This document shows, piece after piece, positions 26,489-36,224 of a DNA stretch of 64,000 bases. Made by a program: the position numbers and the translations under genes. Origin of the DNA: Nocardia gamkensis NBRC 108242 (GTDB taxonomy: Bacteria > Actinomycetota > Actinomycetes > Mycobacteriales > Mycobacteriaceae); assembly GCF_001612985.1 (NCBI RefSeq), contig NZ_BDBM01000035.1:1-64000 (forward strand). Reading direction: 5' to 3'. The notes under the pieces are model-generated. The model saw only the letters and a list, made by a program, of their open reading frames with translations. It had not been told where the DNA came from and did no database searches. Every line of letters starts with the position of its first letter. The stretch's first letter is position 1.

Positions 26489-27490
26489 CTACGGAAGCCG
26501 TTGCCGATACAGCAGACCCGTGATGATTCCCGCCGCGACGAGCAAGAGGCCGAGCAACAGCCAGGGCCGGCTCGCGTCGCCCCGAGTCAGCTCGAATCCG
26601 ATCTGCTCCTCGAGCGTGTTGTACACCTTCGTCAACTCGTCCAAGGAAGCCGCCGTGTAGAACTCTCCACCACTCAGACGCGCGATCTCCCGCATGGCGT
26701 CGTCGTCCACCTTGACTTCCACGCGATCGCGCGAACCGTCCTCACGCGGAATCTCCACGACACCCCAGGCGGTGCCGAAGGAAATGGTGGAGATCGGGAT
26801 GTTCTTGCTCTTGGCGAGCCGGGCCGCGACGTATTCGTGCCGCGGATTGTCGAAGTCGGTGAAATTGGGAACGGTTTGTTTGCCGTCCGACATGAGCACG
26901 ATCCGGGCGGGCGGCGGCTGCTGGCCGCCGCCGAGCACCGTGGCGAGCGTCTGGATCGCCTGCAGCGCGGTATGGATTCCTTCGCCGGTGGCGGTGCGCT
27001 CGGCGAGGCGGACATTGTCGATCGCGGCCTTGACCGATTCGTGGTTGGTCGTCGGCGAGACCATCACCGAGGCGGTGCCCGCGAAGGTGACGAAGCCGAT
27101 GTTCACGCCTTCGGGCAACCCGTCGACGAACTCCTTGCCCGCCTGCTTGGCGACCTGGATGCGGCTGGGGGCGACGTCGGTCGCCTCCATCGACAGCGAC
27201 ACGTCCATCACGAGCATGACGGTTGCGCGGTTGCGCGGCACCTTCTTGACCGCGGTCGGTCCCGCGGCCGCGACGGTGAGGAACACCAGGCCGACGAGCA
27301 ACAGCGCCACGGCCACGTGGCGGAACGGGCTCGGCCGCGAGGGAGCTACCTTCTCCAGCAGCTCCATGTTGGTGAACTTCAACATGTGCTTGCGCCGGGT
27401 GCGCTGCACCAGGACGTAGCCCAGCGCGATCAGCGCGATGACGGCGAGAAATCCGAGCCAGATCTGTGCGGTGAAATGCGAAATACTCAC
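26489..27490 (-). CDS. VWA-domain membrane protein (BatA-like)
   Basis: 333 aa. N-terminal transmembrane segments at about 10-28 and 60-78 and a C-terminal one near 310-328 flank a von Willebrand A domain (about 90-290). Its MIDAS metal site is DVSLSM, with Thr in ERTATGEGI and Asp in LMSDGKQT. VWA, DUF58 and MoxR proteins act together as a membrane-linked chaperone system for envelope or metal-dependent complexes. GTG start overlaps the DUF58 stop by 4 nt. Recalled counterpart: Rv1481. Confidence 0.92.
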   Translation of the reverse strand: MSISHFTAQIWLGFLAVIALIALGYVLVQRTRRKHMLKFTNMELLEKVAPSRPSPFRHVAVALLLVGLVFLTVAAAGPTAVKKVPRNRATVMLVMDVSLSMEATDVAPSRIQVAKQAGKEFVDGLPEGVNIGFVTFAGTASVMVSPTTNHESVKAAIDNVRLAERTATGEGIHTALQAIQTLATVLGGGQQPPPARIVLMSDGKQTVPNFTDFDNPRHEYVAARLAKSKNIPISTISFGTAWGVVEIPREDGSRDRVEVKVDDDAMREIARLSGGEFYTAASLDELTKVYNTLEEQIGFELTRGDASRPWLLLGLLLVAAGIITGLLYRQRLP

Positions 27491-28472
27491 TGACGTGGCA
27501 CCCGCCCGGTCGGGGCGCCGAAGCTGTGGCGCCGGGTGGACACGAACCGGACCACATCGGCGATCCAGTCCCGGTCGGTTCGCAGGGTGAGCACCGGGGC
27601 GCCACAGCTGCGCAGCGCCTGTTCGACCTGCTCACGGTGGCGCTGCGCGGCAGCCGCGAAATCGGCGCGCAGCGTGGAGGTCACGCTGAACTCGCGGGTG
27701 CGCCCGGTCTCCGGGTCGTGCAGCACGACGTCGCCCATATCGGGCAGCGACAGGTCGCGCGGGTCGAGCACCTCGACCGCGAGCAGATCGTGCCTGGCCG
27801 AGATCGCGCGCAGCGAGCGCTGCCAATCGATGTCGCCCAGGAAATCGCTGATGATCACCGCGAGTCCGCGCTTGCGCTGCGGGCGGCGCAGCGATTCGAT
27901 GCCGCCGCGCAGGTCGCCGCGCACACCGTCACGCGCGTGCGGGGTGGTCGCGATGCTGCGCAGCAGTGACTGGGCGTGCACCCGCCCGCCGCGCGCCGGG
28001 ATGCGGGTCAACCGTTCGCCGGTGGCGACGACCGCGCCGATCCGGTTGCCGCCACCACTGGTCAGATGGGTGATCGCGGCCGCGGCGGCGATGGCGAGGT
28101 CACGCTTCTGGCAGGCGGCGGTGCCGAAGTCGAGGCTGGCCGACAGATCGACCACCATCCAGGTCTCCAGCTCCCGGTCGGCGATCATCTGCCGCACGTG
28201 CGGATGGGTGGTGCGGGCGGTGACCGACCAATCCATCTGGCGCACGTCGTCACCGGGCTGATAGGCCCGCGCCTCGCCCGGCTCGGAGCCGGGTCCGGGG
28301 ATCAGACCGAGGTGATCGCCGTGCAGCACGCCGTCGAGCCTGCGGCGCACGGTGAGTTCGAGGGTCTTGAGCGCGACCGTGAGCCTCGGGTCGGTCAGCT
28401 CGCCCGAATGGAAGGACGGCGGTGCGTGGGACGGCGACATCGGCACTGGCACAACCGGATCCGATGCCGAGG

Positions 28473-28476
<4 letters not shown>
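27487..28476 (-). CDS. DUF58 protein of the MoxR-VWA system
   Basis: 329 aa. The DUF58 core is the segment YQPGDDVRQMDWSVTART near residue 75, where the conserved D-W lies. A degenerate VWA-like half follows, with MVVDLSASLDFG and VIISDFLGD. The GTG start overlaps the moxR stop by 4 nt and its own stop overlaps the VWA start by 4 nt, so the three are coupled. An in-frame Met at residue 13 is an alternative start. Recalled counterpart: Rv1480. Confidence 0.92.
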
Positions 28477-29648
<1,172 letters not shown>

Positions 29649-29781
29649 CCCCGCTTTCGCCTTGGTCCTGTGCGTGCTGCCACAACTATTCCAGGTAATC
29701 ACCGCCTGTGCCGCAACCGGACCCGACAGAATGGGAATTCGGCGGCCCCGCGGCCACGCACAGTACCCGGAATGTCCGATA

Positions 29782-31200
29782 TCAGGAGACGATGCGCACC
29801 GCGAACGGCATGATGCCGCCCTCCCGGACCGGGGACACCTTGACCACGTCGCCGGATTCCGGCGCCTCCACCATCTTCCCGTCGCCCAGATACAGCGCCA
29901 CGTGCTGACTGCCGTTCGGCCCCCAGAACAGCATGTCGCCGCGTTCGCGGTCATCGACCGGCACCCGGGTGCCCGCGTTGTACTGATAGCCGCTGTAGTG
30001 CGGCAGCGAGACCCCGATGCCCGCGAACGCGTAGACCATCAAACCGGAGCAGTCGAAGCCCACCTTGCCGTAGTCACCGTGGCGGTCGGCCACACCGCCG
30101 TCGCGGATGCCGAGCGTGGGCCCGTCCTCGTCGCCACCGCCCCAGGCGTAGGTGACGCCCAGCTGGGACATGGCCCGATCGACCACGATCTCGATCGCCG
30201 ACGAACCCCCGACCGACGGCGCGTCCGGCCGGGGCGCGCTGCGCCGCGCCGGTGGCGAATCCTCCAACTGGGTGTGCGGGCGCCTGCCCGCGCCCAGTTC
30301 GGCGGCGCGATCCTGGGCGGCTCGGTCGGCGGTCGCGCGGGCGGCGGCGGCCGCCGCGGCCGCGCGGACCGCGGCCTCCTCCGCTTTGCGCAGCGCGTCC
30401 CAGGCCAGGTACGCCTCGCGCTGGTCCTGTAGCCCCGCCACGTTGTGACGTGCCTGATCCAGCCGGCCCTGGGCGTCCTGGCGCTGCCGCAGCAGGTCGT
30501 CGCGCTGGGCGGTCTGACGGTCGAGTTCGGCCTTGGCTGCGGCGACCGCGTGCTCGGCGTCGGTCTTGCGCGCCGCGGCGACGGCGGCGGCCGCGTCGGC
30601 GTCCGACTTCGCCCGCCGGGCGCTGGAGTTCTTGTTGGCCTGATCGATCTGCGCGCGGCGCAGGCCGTCGAGCACCTGCCTGCGGTTCTTGGAGACGAGG
30701 TCGAGGAGCTGGGCCCGGTCCAGCGCGACCGCGGGCGTGGCCGCCGCGAGGTAGGTGACCATCGAGTCGGAGCCCGGCCGGGTATAGACCTGGGTGGCGA
30801 ACTGGTCGAAGTTGCGGCGCGCCTGGCCGACCCTGGCCCCGGCGTCGGCCAAGGCGACTTGGGTGTCCACCACCACGACAGCGGCCGCGTCGGCGGCGTC
30901 GCGCGCGTCCTGCAGGTCCACCAGCGCCTTGTTGACGTCTTCGCGGCGCCGCGCGACGGCGTCGTCGAGCTGCCCCAGCTGGTGATCGACCACGGCGACC
31001 TGGTTGACCAGGGTGCCGACCTCGGCGACCCCCGCGTCGACCTGTGCGCCCGCCTGCGCGATCTGGCCGTCGCTGGGATTTGGCGGAGGAGGCGGCACAG
31101 CGACGACCGGCCCGGCCGTGACCACTACAGCGACCGAGATCAGCAACCCCACAGCGATCGTTAATCGGCGCCGGTAGGTCAGCGCGCCGTTGTTGCGCAT
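29782..31200 (-). CDS. ripA: NlpC/P60 peptidoglycan endopeptidase, RipA-like
   Basis: 472 aa secreted D,L-endopeptidase for daughter-cell separation. A signal peptide covers about 10-38. A long Ala/Arg/Asp-rich coiled coil (about 50-310) acts as inhibitory and protein-binding stalk, and an Arg/Pro linker follows. The NlpC/P60 domain is at about 350-472 with the catalytic Cys in FDCSGLMVYAF, His in GSQHVALYLG and a third polar residue nearby. Start ATG at 31200 with GGAGGTG directly upstream. Only one enzyme is present here, whereas I recall tandem ripA-ripB in M. tuberculosis. Confidence 0.93.
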   Translation of the reverse strand: MRNNGALTYRRRLTIAVGLLISVAVVVTAGPVVAVPPPPPNPSDGQIAQAGAQVDAGVAEVGTLVNQVAVVDHQLGQLDDAVARRREDVNKALVDLQDARDAADAAAVVVVDTQVALADAGARVGQARRNFDQFATQVYTRPGSDSMVTYLAAATPAVALDRAQLLDLVSKNRRQVLDGLRRAQIDQANKNSSARRAKSDADAAAAVAAARKTDAEHAVAAAKAELDRQTAQRDDLLRQRQDAQGRLDQARHNVAGLQDQREAYLAWDALRKAEEAAVRAAAAAAAARATADRAAQDRAAELGAGRRPHTQLEDSPPARRSAPRPDAPSVGGSSAIEIVVDRAMSQLGVTYAWGGGDEDGPTLGIRDGGVADRHGDYGKVGFDCSGLMVYAFAGIGVSLPHYSGYQYNAGTRVPVDDRERGDMLFWGPNGSQHVALYLGDGKMVEAPESGDVVKVSPVREGGIMPFAVRIVS

Positions 31201-31579
31201 CACACCTCCAAGGACCGGATTCCGGTAATCCTCGAGGGCATCAGGCGGACCATGACGCACTGTGGTCGACGGATGGCCTCTGGGAACACTTATTCCCCAT
31301 CAGAAACCATTCGAACCGTAAGACACTTGCGTCACCGACGAAACAACATTCACGCAACTATGCGGTTCGGTTTCCTAATTGCTAAAAGTTTGCTACATGC
31401 GGTTGATGGTTCATCCAGACCGAACGAACCAACTGTTCGGAAAATTAGCTGAATGAAAACTGGAAGCGCTGGTTATCCCCCTAGACCCACCTGCGACAGC
31501 CTTCGCATCCAGCGAAGAATCAGGCGAGGGAGACCGCGGGCAACGGCGACATCGCGCAGCCGAAACGGTGAGCCTCGGG
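31201..31579. promoter_or_regulatory. 379-bp AT-richer leader/promoter region of ripA
   Basis: No gene is supported here. From 31261 to about 31470 GC content falls visibly, to about half, against a roughly 70% background. Several short inverted repeats occur, including CCGAAC/GTTCGG (31420-31425 with 31435-31440) and recurring GGTTCG/CGAACC elements. The region separates ripA from the upstream membrane-protein gene on the same strand, so ripA probably has its own promoter and a long leader. I looked for a ydaO-type c-di-AMP riboswitch and could not match its conserved cores. Confidence 0.55.
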
Positions 31580-32152
31580 CTATTCGCCCTCCGGGCCCCG
31601 CCGATCGTTCGCCACTCGCACCGGCTCGGCGTCGTTCGCCGCGCGCCGGACCTTGAGCCAGTACAGCCCCGCGATGGCCGCCGCCGTCCCGACCAGCAGC
31701 GTCCCGGTGATCGCGGTCCAGGACATCGACTCCGGCGTCTCCAGGCGGGCGACGAAGATGCTCGCGGCCTCCCCGCTCTTGCCCTGAGTGCCCTTCGCGG
31801 CGTCCTCGGCCCATTCCAGCCGCACCCGGCTGATCGCGTCGCTGTAGGTGCCGATCCAGTCGTCGCTGAAAACGACGACAGTGCCGTGCTGCGTCTTGCC
31901 CACCTCGGTGGCCAGGTCCCGTAGGCTCGAGTCGTGTCCCGGATTGCCGGGGACGACCACGATGCTCAGCGGGATTCCCTGCGATCGCGCCTCCGCGGCG
32001 ATGGTGGCCAGTTCCGCCTTGTCCTTTCCGGTCAGCGTCGCGACGTGATCGTCGGCCAGATCGGCGTTGAGCGAGCGCACGGTGTCGGTGGTGACATTCG
32101 GCGGCAATTCGGCGGCCATAGGGGTGAAAACCGAGTTGTGCGGGGCGGTCAT
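31580..32152 (-). CDS. Membrane protein of the ripA locus (Rv1476-like)
   Basis: 190 aa. A globular N-terminal part (about 1-145) holds SIVVVPGNPGHDSSLRDLAT and TVVVFSDDWIGTYSDAISR. A single C-terminal transmembrane segment, GTLLVGTAAAIAGLYWLKV (about 152-172), leads to a short polar tail. It is tail-anchored with the domain likely cytoplasmic or exported; topology is not certain. ATG at 32152 with GGATGGAAG is chosen over a longer frame that would run into the acn promoter. It is divergent from acn. Confidence 0.8.
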   Translation of the reverse strand: MTAPHNSVFTPMAAELPPNVTTDTVRSLNADLADDHVATLTGKDKAELATIAAEARSQGIPLSIVVVPGNPGHDSSLRDLATEVGKTQHGTVVVFSDDWIGTYSDAISRVRLEWAEDAAKGTQGKSGEAASIFVARLETPESMSWTAITGTLLVGTAAAIAGLYWLKVRRAANDAEPVRVANDRRGPEGE

Positions 32153-32304
32153 CTTCCATCCGGTCTGTCGAGCCGCATCGGCAACCGAAGCGACGGGCAT
32201 CCAACACTGCAGGTCGAGCAAGATCCCCCTTGCTGGCTCGAAAGCACAGTACGCGACGGAGTGTCGCATTCCGCGCGCACGGCACGCGGAACCGCCCCCT
32301 GGTG

Positions 32305-32332
32305 TTTCACAGGACAAGCGTACTGTTAAGGT
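32305..32332 (+). promoter_or_regulatory. acn promoter with AcnR-type operator
   Basis: CAGGAC-AAGC-GTACTG at 32310-32325 fits exactly the AcnR consensus I recall from Corynebacterium glutamicum (CAGNAC, NNNC, GTACTG). It lies between a possible -35 (TTTCAC, 32305-32310) and a possible extended -10 (TGT-TAAGGT, 32324-32332), so binding would occlude RNA polymerase. The acn start codon is 107 nt downstream of the -10. The repressor gene acnR lies just after acn. Confidence 0.75.
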
Positions 32333-32438
32333 CGTAGGCGCGAGGAACCGGCGCTCCAGCGGCGCCGGAGCACCTCCGAAGACTCGGCCGCCGACACAGC
32401 CCCGTCGGTGGCCGCCCTCACAGACGAGTGGAGCTGAC

Positions 32439-35258
32439 GTGACGACAAGTATCGATACTTTCGGCGCCAAGGGCACCCTCGAGGTGGGAAGCAACTCCTA
32501 CGAGATCTTCCGCCTCTCCGCCGTGCCCGGCACCGAGAAACTCCCCTACGCACTCAAGGTCCTCGCGGAGAACCTCCTCCGCACCGAAGACGGCGCCAAC
32601 ATCACCGCCGATCACATTCGCGCCATCGCGAGCTGGGATCCCTCGGCGCAGCCGAACACCGAGATCCAGTTCACGCCCGCCCGCGTCATCATGCAGGACT
32701 TCACCGGCGTGCCCTGCATCGTCGACCTGGCCACGATGCGCGAGGCCGTGGCCACCCTCGGCGGCGACCCGGACAAGGTGAACCCGCTCGCCCCCGCCGA
32801 GATGGTCATCGACCACTCCGTCATCATCGACGTCTTCGGCCGCGCCGACGCCTTCGAGCGCAACGTCGACATCGAGTACCAGCGCAACGGTGAGCGCTAC
32901 CAGTTCCTGCGCTGGGGCCAGACCGCGTTCGACGACTTCAAGGTCGTCCCGCCCAGCACCGGCATCGTGCACCAGGTCAACATCGAGCACCTGGCCCGCG
33001 TCGTCATGGTCCGCAACGGCCAGGCCTACCCCGACACCTGCGTCGGCACCGACTCGCACACCACCATGGTCAACGGCCTCGGCGTGCTCGGCTGGGGCGT
33101 CGGCGGTATCGAAGCCGAGGCGGCCATGCTCGGCCAGCCCGTCTCGATGCTGATCCCGCGCGTCGTCGGATTCAAGCTGACCGGCGAGATCAACCCCGGC
33201 GTGACCGCGACCGACGTCGTGCTCACCGTCACCGACATGCTGCGCAAGCACGGCGTGGTCGGCAAGTTCGTCGAGTTCTACGGCAAGGGTGTGGCCGAGG
33301 TGCCGCTGGCCAACCGCGCCACCCTCGGCAACATGAGCCCCGAATTCGGTTCCACCGCAGCGATCTTCCCGATCGACGAGGTGACCGTCGAGTACCTGCG
33401 CCTGACCGGACGCTCCGACGAGCAGGTCGCGCTGGTCGAGGCGTACGCCAAGGAGCAGGGCCTCTGGCACGATCCCGACACCGAGCCCGCCTACTCCGAG
33501 TACCTCGAACTGGATCTGAGCACCGTGGTGCCGTCCATCGCGGGCCCGAAGCGGCCGCAGGACCGGATCCTGCTGTCGGAGTCGAAGATCGCGTTCCGCA
33601 AGGACATCCACAACTACACCAACGACGCGGAGAGCGGCCCCGCCGCCGACACCCCGCACAGCAAGCTGGACGAGGCCGTCGAGGAGTCCTTCCCCGCGAG
33701 CGACCCGGCGGTGCTGTCCTTCGCCGACGACGGCGCCGAGTCGCTGGCGTCGGCCGCCAACGGTGCCGAGGGCCGTCCGTCCAAGCCGGTGGCCGTGCGC
33801 AGCGAGGAGTACGGCGACTTCGTGCTCGACCACGGCGCGGTCGTGGTCGCCTCGATCACCTCCTGCACCAACACCTCCAACCCGTCGGTCATGATCGGCG
33901 CGGCCCTGCTGGCCCGCAACGCGGTCGAGAAGGGCCTGACCCGCAAGCCGTGGGTGAAGACCTCCATGGCGCCGGGTTCGCAGGTCGTCAACGGCTACTA
34001 CGAGAAGGCCGGCCTGTGGCCGTACCTGGACAAGCTGGGCTTCAACCTGGTCGCCTTCGGTTGCGCCACCTGCATCGGCAACACCGGCCCGCTGCCGGAG
34101 GAGATCTCCAAGGCGGTGAACGACAACGACCTCACCGTCACCGCGGTGCTGTCGGGTAACCGTAACTTCGAAGGCCGCATCTCCCCCGACGTGAAGATGA
34201 ACTACCTGGCCTCCCCGCCCCTGGTCATCGCCTACGCGCTCGCGGGAACCATGGACTTCGACTTCGAGAACGACCCGCTGGGCAAGGACACCGAGGGCAA
34301 CGACGTCTTCCTGAAGGACATCTGGCCCGCGCCGCAGGAGATCCAGGACACCATCGACCGGGTCATCAGCCGCGACATGTTCCTCGAGGACTACAAGGAC
34401 GTGTTCCGGGGCGACGAGCGCTGGCGCGGCCTGCCCACACCGGAGGGCAAGACCTTCGAGTGGGACGCCGAGTCGACCTACGTGCGCAAGCCTCCGTACT
34501 TCGAGGGCATGCCGCAGACCCCGCAGCCGGTCACCGACATCAAGGGCGCCCGGGTGCTCGCGCTGCTCGGCGACTCGGTCACCACCGACCACATCTCCCC
34601 GGCGGGCAACATCAAGCCCGGCACCCCGGCCGCCCAGTACCTGGAGGCCAACGGCGTCGAGCGCAAGGACTACAACTCCTACGGCTCGCGCCGCGGTAAC
34701 CACGAGGTGATGATCCGCGGCACCTTCGCCAACATCCGGCTGCGCAACCAGCTGCTCGACGACGTCTCGGGCGGTTACACCCGCGACTTCACCCAGGAGG
34801 GCGGCCCGCAGGCGTTCATCTACGACGCGTCGCAGAACTACCAGGCCGCGGGCATTCCGCTGGTCGTGCTCGGCGGCAAGGAGTACGGTTCGGGCTCCTC
34901 GCGTGACTGGGCCGCCAAGGGCACCAGCCTGCTGGGCGTGAAGGCCGTCATCACCGAGTCGTTCGAGCGCATCCACCGCTCCAACCTGATCGGCATGGGC
35001 GTCATCCCGCTTCAGTTCCCCGCGGGCGAGTCGGCCGCGTCGCTGAAGCTGGACGGCACCGAGACCTTCGACATCGAGGGCATCACCCAGCTGAACGAGG
35101 GTGTCACCCCGAAGACCCTGAAGGTCACCGCCACCAAGGAGAACGGTGACAAGATCACCTTCGACGCGGTGGTGCGGATCGACACCCCCGGTGAGGCGGA
35201 CTACTACCGCAACGGTGGCATCCTGCAGTACGTGCTGCGCAACATGATCAGAGCCTGA
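32439..35258 (+). CDS. acn: Aconitate hydratase A
   Basis: Citrate-isocitrate isomerase of the TCA cycle, 939 aa, the usual size for actinobacterial AcnA. The [4Fe-4S] cysteines are in SITSCTNTSNPSVMIG and FGCATCIGNTGPL. Substrate-binding Arg and Ser lie in GSGSSRDWAAKG. The N-terminal VCIVD-like segment appears as DFTGVPCIVDLATMREAV. A linker insertion near 400-450 (ESGPAADTPHSKLDEAVEES) is typical of the mycobacterial/corynebacterial subgroup. GTG at 32439 preceded by GGAG. Regulation by AcnR is supported by the operator in its promoter. Confidence 0.97.
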   Translation: MTTSIDTFGAKGTLEVGSNSYEIFRLSAVPGTEKLPYALKVLAENLLRTEDGANITADHIRAIASWDPSAQPNTEIQFTPARVIMQDFTGVPCIVDLATMREAVATLGGDPDKVNPLAPAEMVIDHSVIIDVFGRADAFERNVDIEYQRNGERYQFLRWGQTAFDDFKVVPPSTGIVHQVNIEHLARVVMVRNGQAYPDTCVGTDSHTTMVNGLGVLGWGVGGIEAEAAMLGQPVSMLIPRVVGFKLTGEINPGVTATDVVLTVTDMLRKHGVVGKFVEFYGKGVAEVPLANRATLGNMSPEFGSTAAIFPIDEVTVEYLRLTGRSDEQVALVEAYAKEQGLWHDPDTEPAYSEYLELDLSTVVPSIAGPKRPQDRILLSESKIAFRKDIHNYTNDAESGPAADTPHSKLDEAVEESFPASDPAVLSFADDGAESLASAANGAEGRPSKPVAVRSEEYGDFVLDHGAVVVASITSCTNTSNPSVMIGAALLARNAVEKGLTRKPWVKTSMAPGSQVVNGYYEKAGLWPYLDKLGFNLVAFGCATCIGNTGPLPEEISKAVNDNDLTVTAVLSGNRNFEGRISPDVKMNYLASPPLVIAYALAGTMDFDFENDPLGKDTEGNDVFLKDIWPAPQEIQDTIDRVISRDMFLEDYKDVFRGDERWRGLPTPEGKTFEWDAESTYVRKPPYFEGMPQTPQPVTDIKGARVLALLGDSVTTDHISPAGNIKPGTPAAQYLEANGVERKDYNSYGSRRGNHEVMIRGTFANIRLRNQLLDDVSGGYTRDFTQEGGPQAFIYDASQNYQAAGIPLVVLGGKEYGSGSSRDWAAKGTSLLGVKAVITESFERIHRSNLIGMGVIPLQFPAGESAASLKLDGTETFDIEGITQLNEGVTPKTLKVTATKENGDKITFDAVVRIDTPGEADYYRNGGILQYVLRNMIRA

Positions 35259-35261
35259 TTT

Positions 35262-35280
35262 GCGCCGCCTTCGGCGGCGC
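35262..35280 (+). terminator. Short hairpin directly after acn
   Basis: GCGCCGCC-TTC-GGCGGCGC begins 4 bp after the acn stop. It has an 8-bp all-GC stem without a U-tract, so it may be a terminator or an mRNA 3'-end stabiliser. Confidence 0.6.
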
Positions 35281-35282
35281 GT

Positions 35283-35374
35283 GTTCGCGCCCCTGAAGTC
35301 TCGTGTTTGCGCGCCCGAGACTCGCGCCTGCGGCGCATACGCTTCGGGCACGCAAACACGAGACGGGCGCGAAC
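35283..35374. repeat. 92-bp nested inverted repeat between acn and acnR
   Basis: The outer arms GTTCGCGCCC (35283-35292) and GGGCGCGAAC (35365-35374) pair perfectly. After a 5-nt bulge a second perfect pair follows: GTCTCGTGTTTGCG (35298-35311) with CGCAAACACGAGAC (35351-35364). GCCCGA/TCGGGC and GCGCC-TGC-GGCGC form the inner stem and cap. The whole can fold into one long hairpin. It resembles a miniature inverted-repeat or REP-like element, or a structured 3' end; target-site duplications are not clear. Confidence 0.7.
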
Positions 35375-35511
35375 GTCGCTCGTAAGACTCGCTCCCAGCG
35401 GAGTTGCCTCAGCGCAAGCGACGGCGGGTCCGCGAGCACCGGGTTGTCAGTGCTCTCCGCACCGCCGTCCTGGTCGCTCGGATCACTGCTCGCCTCGCTC
35501 GTACTTTGAGA

Positions 35512-35544
35512 ACCCCCGCATCGGTGGACCGTCGATGCGGGGGT
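35512..35544 (+). terminator. Terminator-like hairpin upstream of acnR
   Basis: The stem ACCCCCGCATCG / CGATGCGGGGGT (35512-35523 with 35533-35544) is perfect over 12 bp and followed by CCGTGTTTCCCC. Lying 25 nt before the acnR start, it may terminate acn transcripts or act as an attenuator in the acnR leader. Confidence 0.65.
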
Positions 35545-35569
35545 CCGTGTTTCCCCACTGGAGGATTCC

Positions 35570-36148
35570 GTGCCCAAGGTCAGTGACGATCACCTCGCCG
35601 CCCGGCGCAGCCAGATTCTCGACGGAGCACGCCGCTGCTTCGCCGAATACGGCTACGACGGCGCCACCGTGCGCCGCCTCGAGGAGGAGATCGGGTTATC
35701 CAGGGGCGCCATCTTCCACCACTTCCGCGACAAGGACGCGCTGTTTCTCGCCCTCGCCCAGGAGGACGCCGAACGCATGGCCGACGTCGCGGCCAACCAG
35801 GGCATCGTGCAGGTGATGCGCGACATGCTCGCCCATCCCGAGCAGTTCAACTGGCTCGGAACGCGGTTGGAGATCGCGCGGCGGCTGCGCACCGATCCCG
35901 AATTCCGCGCGGGCTGGACCCAGCGTTCGGCCGAACTCACCGCCGCCACCCTGGCCCGCTTGGAACGCCGCAAGGCCGCGGGCGCACTGCGCGACGACGT
36001 GCCCACCGACGTCCTGCTCGGCTACCTCGATCTGGTCCTCGACGGGCTGATCGCCCGGATCGCCTCCGGGCACACCAACGAGAACCTCTCCGCCGTCCTG
36101 GATCTCGTCGAGGCGTCGGTCCGCTCCCCGGCCTCTCCGGGTCTTTAG
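35570..36148 (+). CDS. acnR: TetR-family aconitase repressor AcnR
   Basis: 192 aa. The N-terminal HTH has GYDGATVRRLEEEIGLSRGA followed by IFHHFRDKDALFLALAQED, typical of the AcnR group. The C-terminal helical domain probably senses citrate with a metal, as known for the corynebacterial protein. GTG at 35570 with GGAGG 6 nt upstream. It follows acn in the same direction and the acn promoter carries a matching operator, so feedback repression of acn is expected. Confidence 0.92.
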   Translation: MPKVSDDHLAARRSQILDGARRCFAEYGYDGATVRRLEEEIGLSRGAIFHHFRDKDALFLALAQEDAERMADVAANQGIVQVMRDMLAHPEQFNWLGTRLEIARRLRTDPEFRAGWTQRSAELTAATLARLERRKAAGALRDDVPTDVLLGYLDLVLDGLIARIASGHTNENLSAVLDLVEASVRSPASPGL

Positions 36149-36182
36149 GCCGGTACGAACTCTCGGGCGCGGGCCGCGACCA

Positions 36183-36214
36183 CGAGCGCGGACAGATGGG
36201 ACCGTCCGCGCTCG
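36183..36214. terminator. Bidirectional hairpin between acnR and the esterase gene
   Basis: CGAGCGCGGAC (36183-36193) pairs perfectly with GTCCGCGCTCG (36204-36214) across a 10-nt loop, between two convergent genes. It marks the left edge of the accessory segment. Confidence 0.7.
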
Positions 36215-36224
36215 CGACAAGGGC

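Larger units (their letters stand above)
35259..35569. other. 311-bp acn-acnR spacer, no supported gene
   Basis: Contains three hairpins: the post-acn stem, the 92-bp nested repeat, and a terminator-like stem ending 25 bp before acnR. Frames that cross it lack coding character. The presence of several structures suggests that acn read-through into acnR is controlled. Confidence 0.5.

Noticed and set aside
31201..31579. ydaO-type c-di-AMP riboswitch before ripA
   Set aside because: The conserved GGGGGAACC and GGGGUGAAUC-like cores are not present on the minus strand; only generic hairpins were seen.
32418..35351. 977-codon open frame antisense to aconitase
   Set aside because: Shadow frame of acn; composition is valine/arginine/glutamine-rich without motifs, while acn on the other strand is unmistakable.
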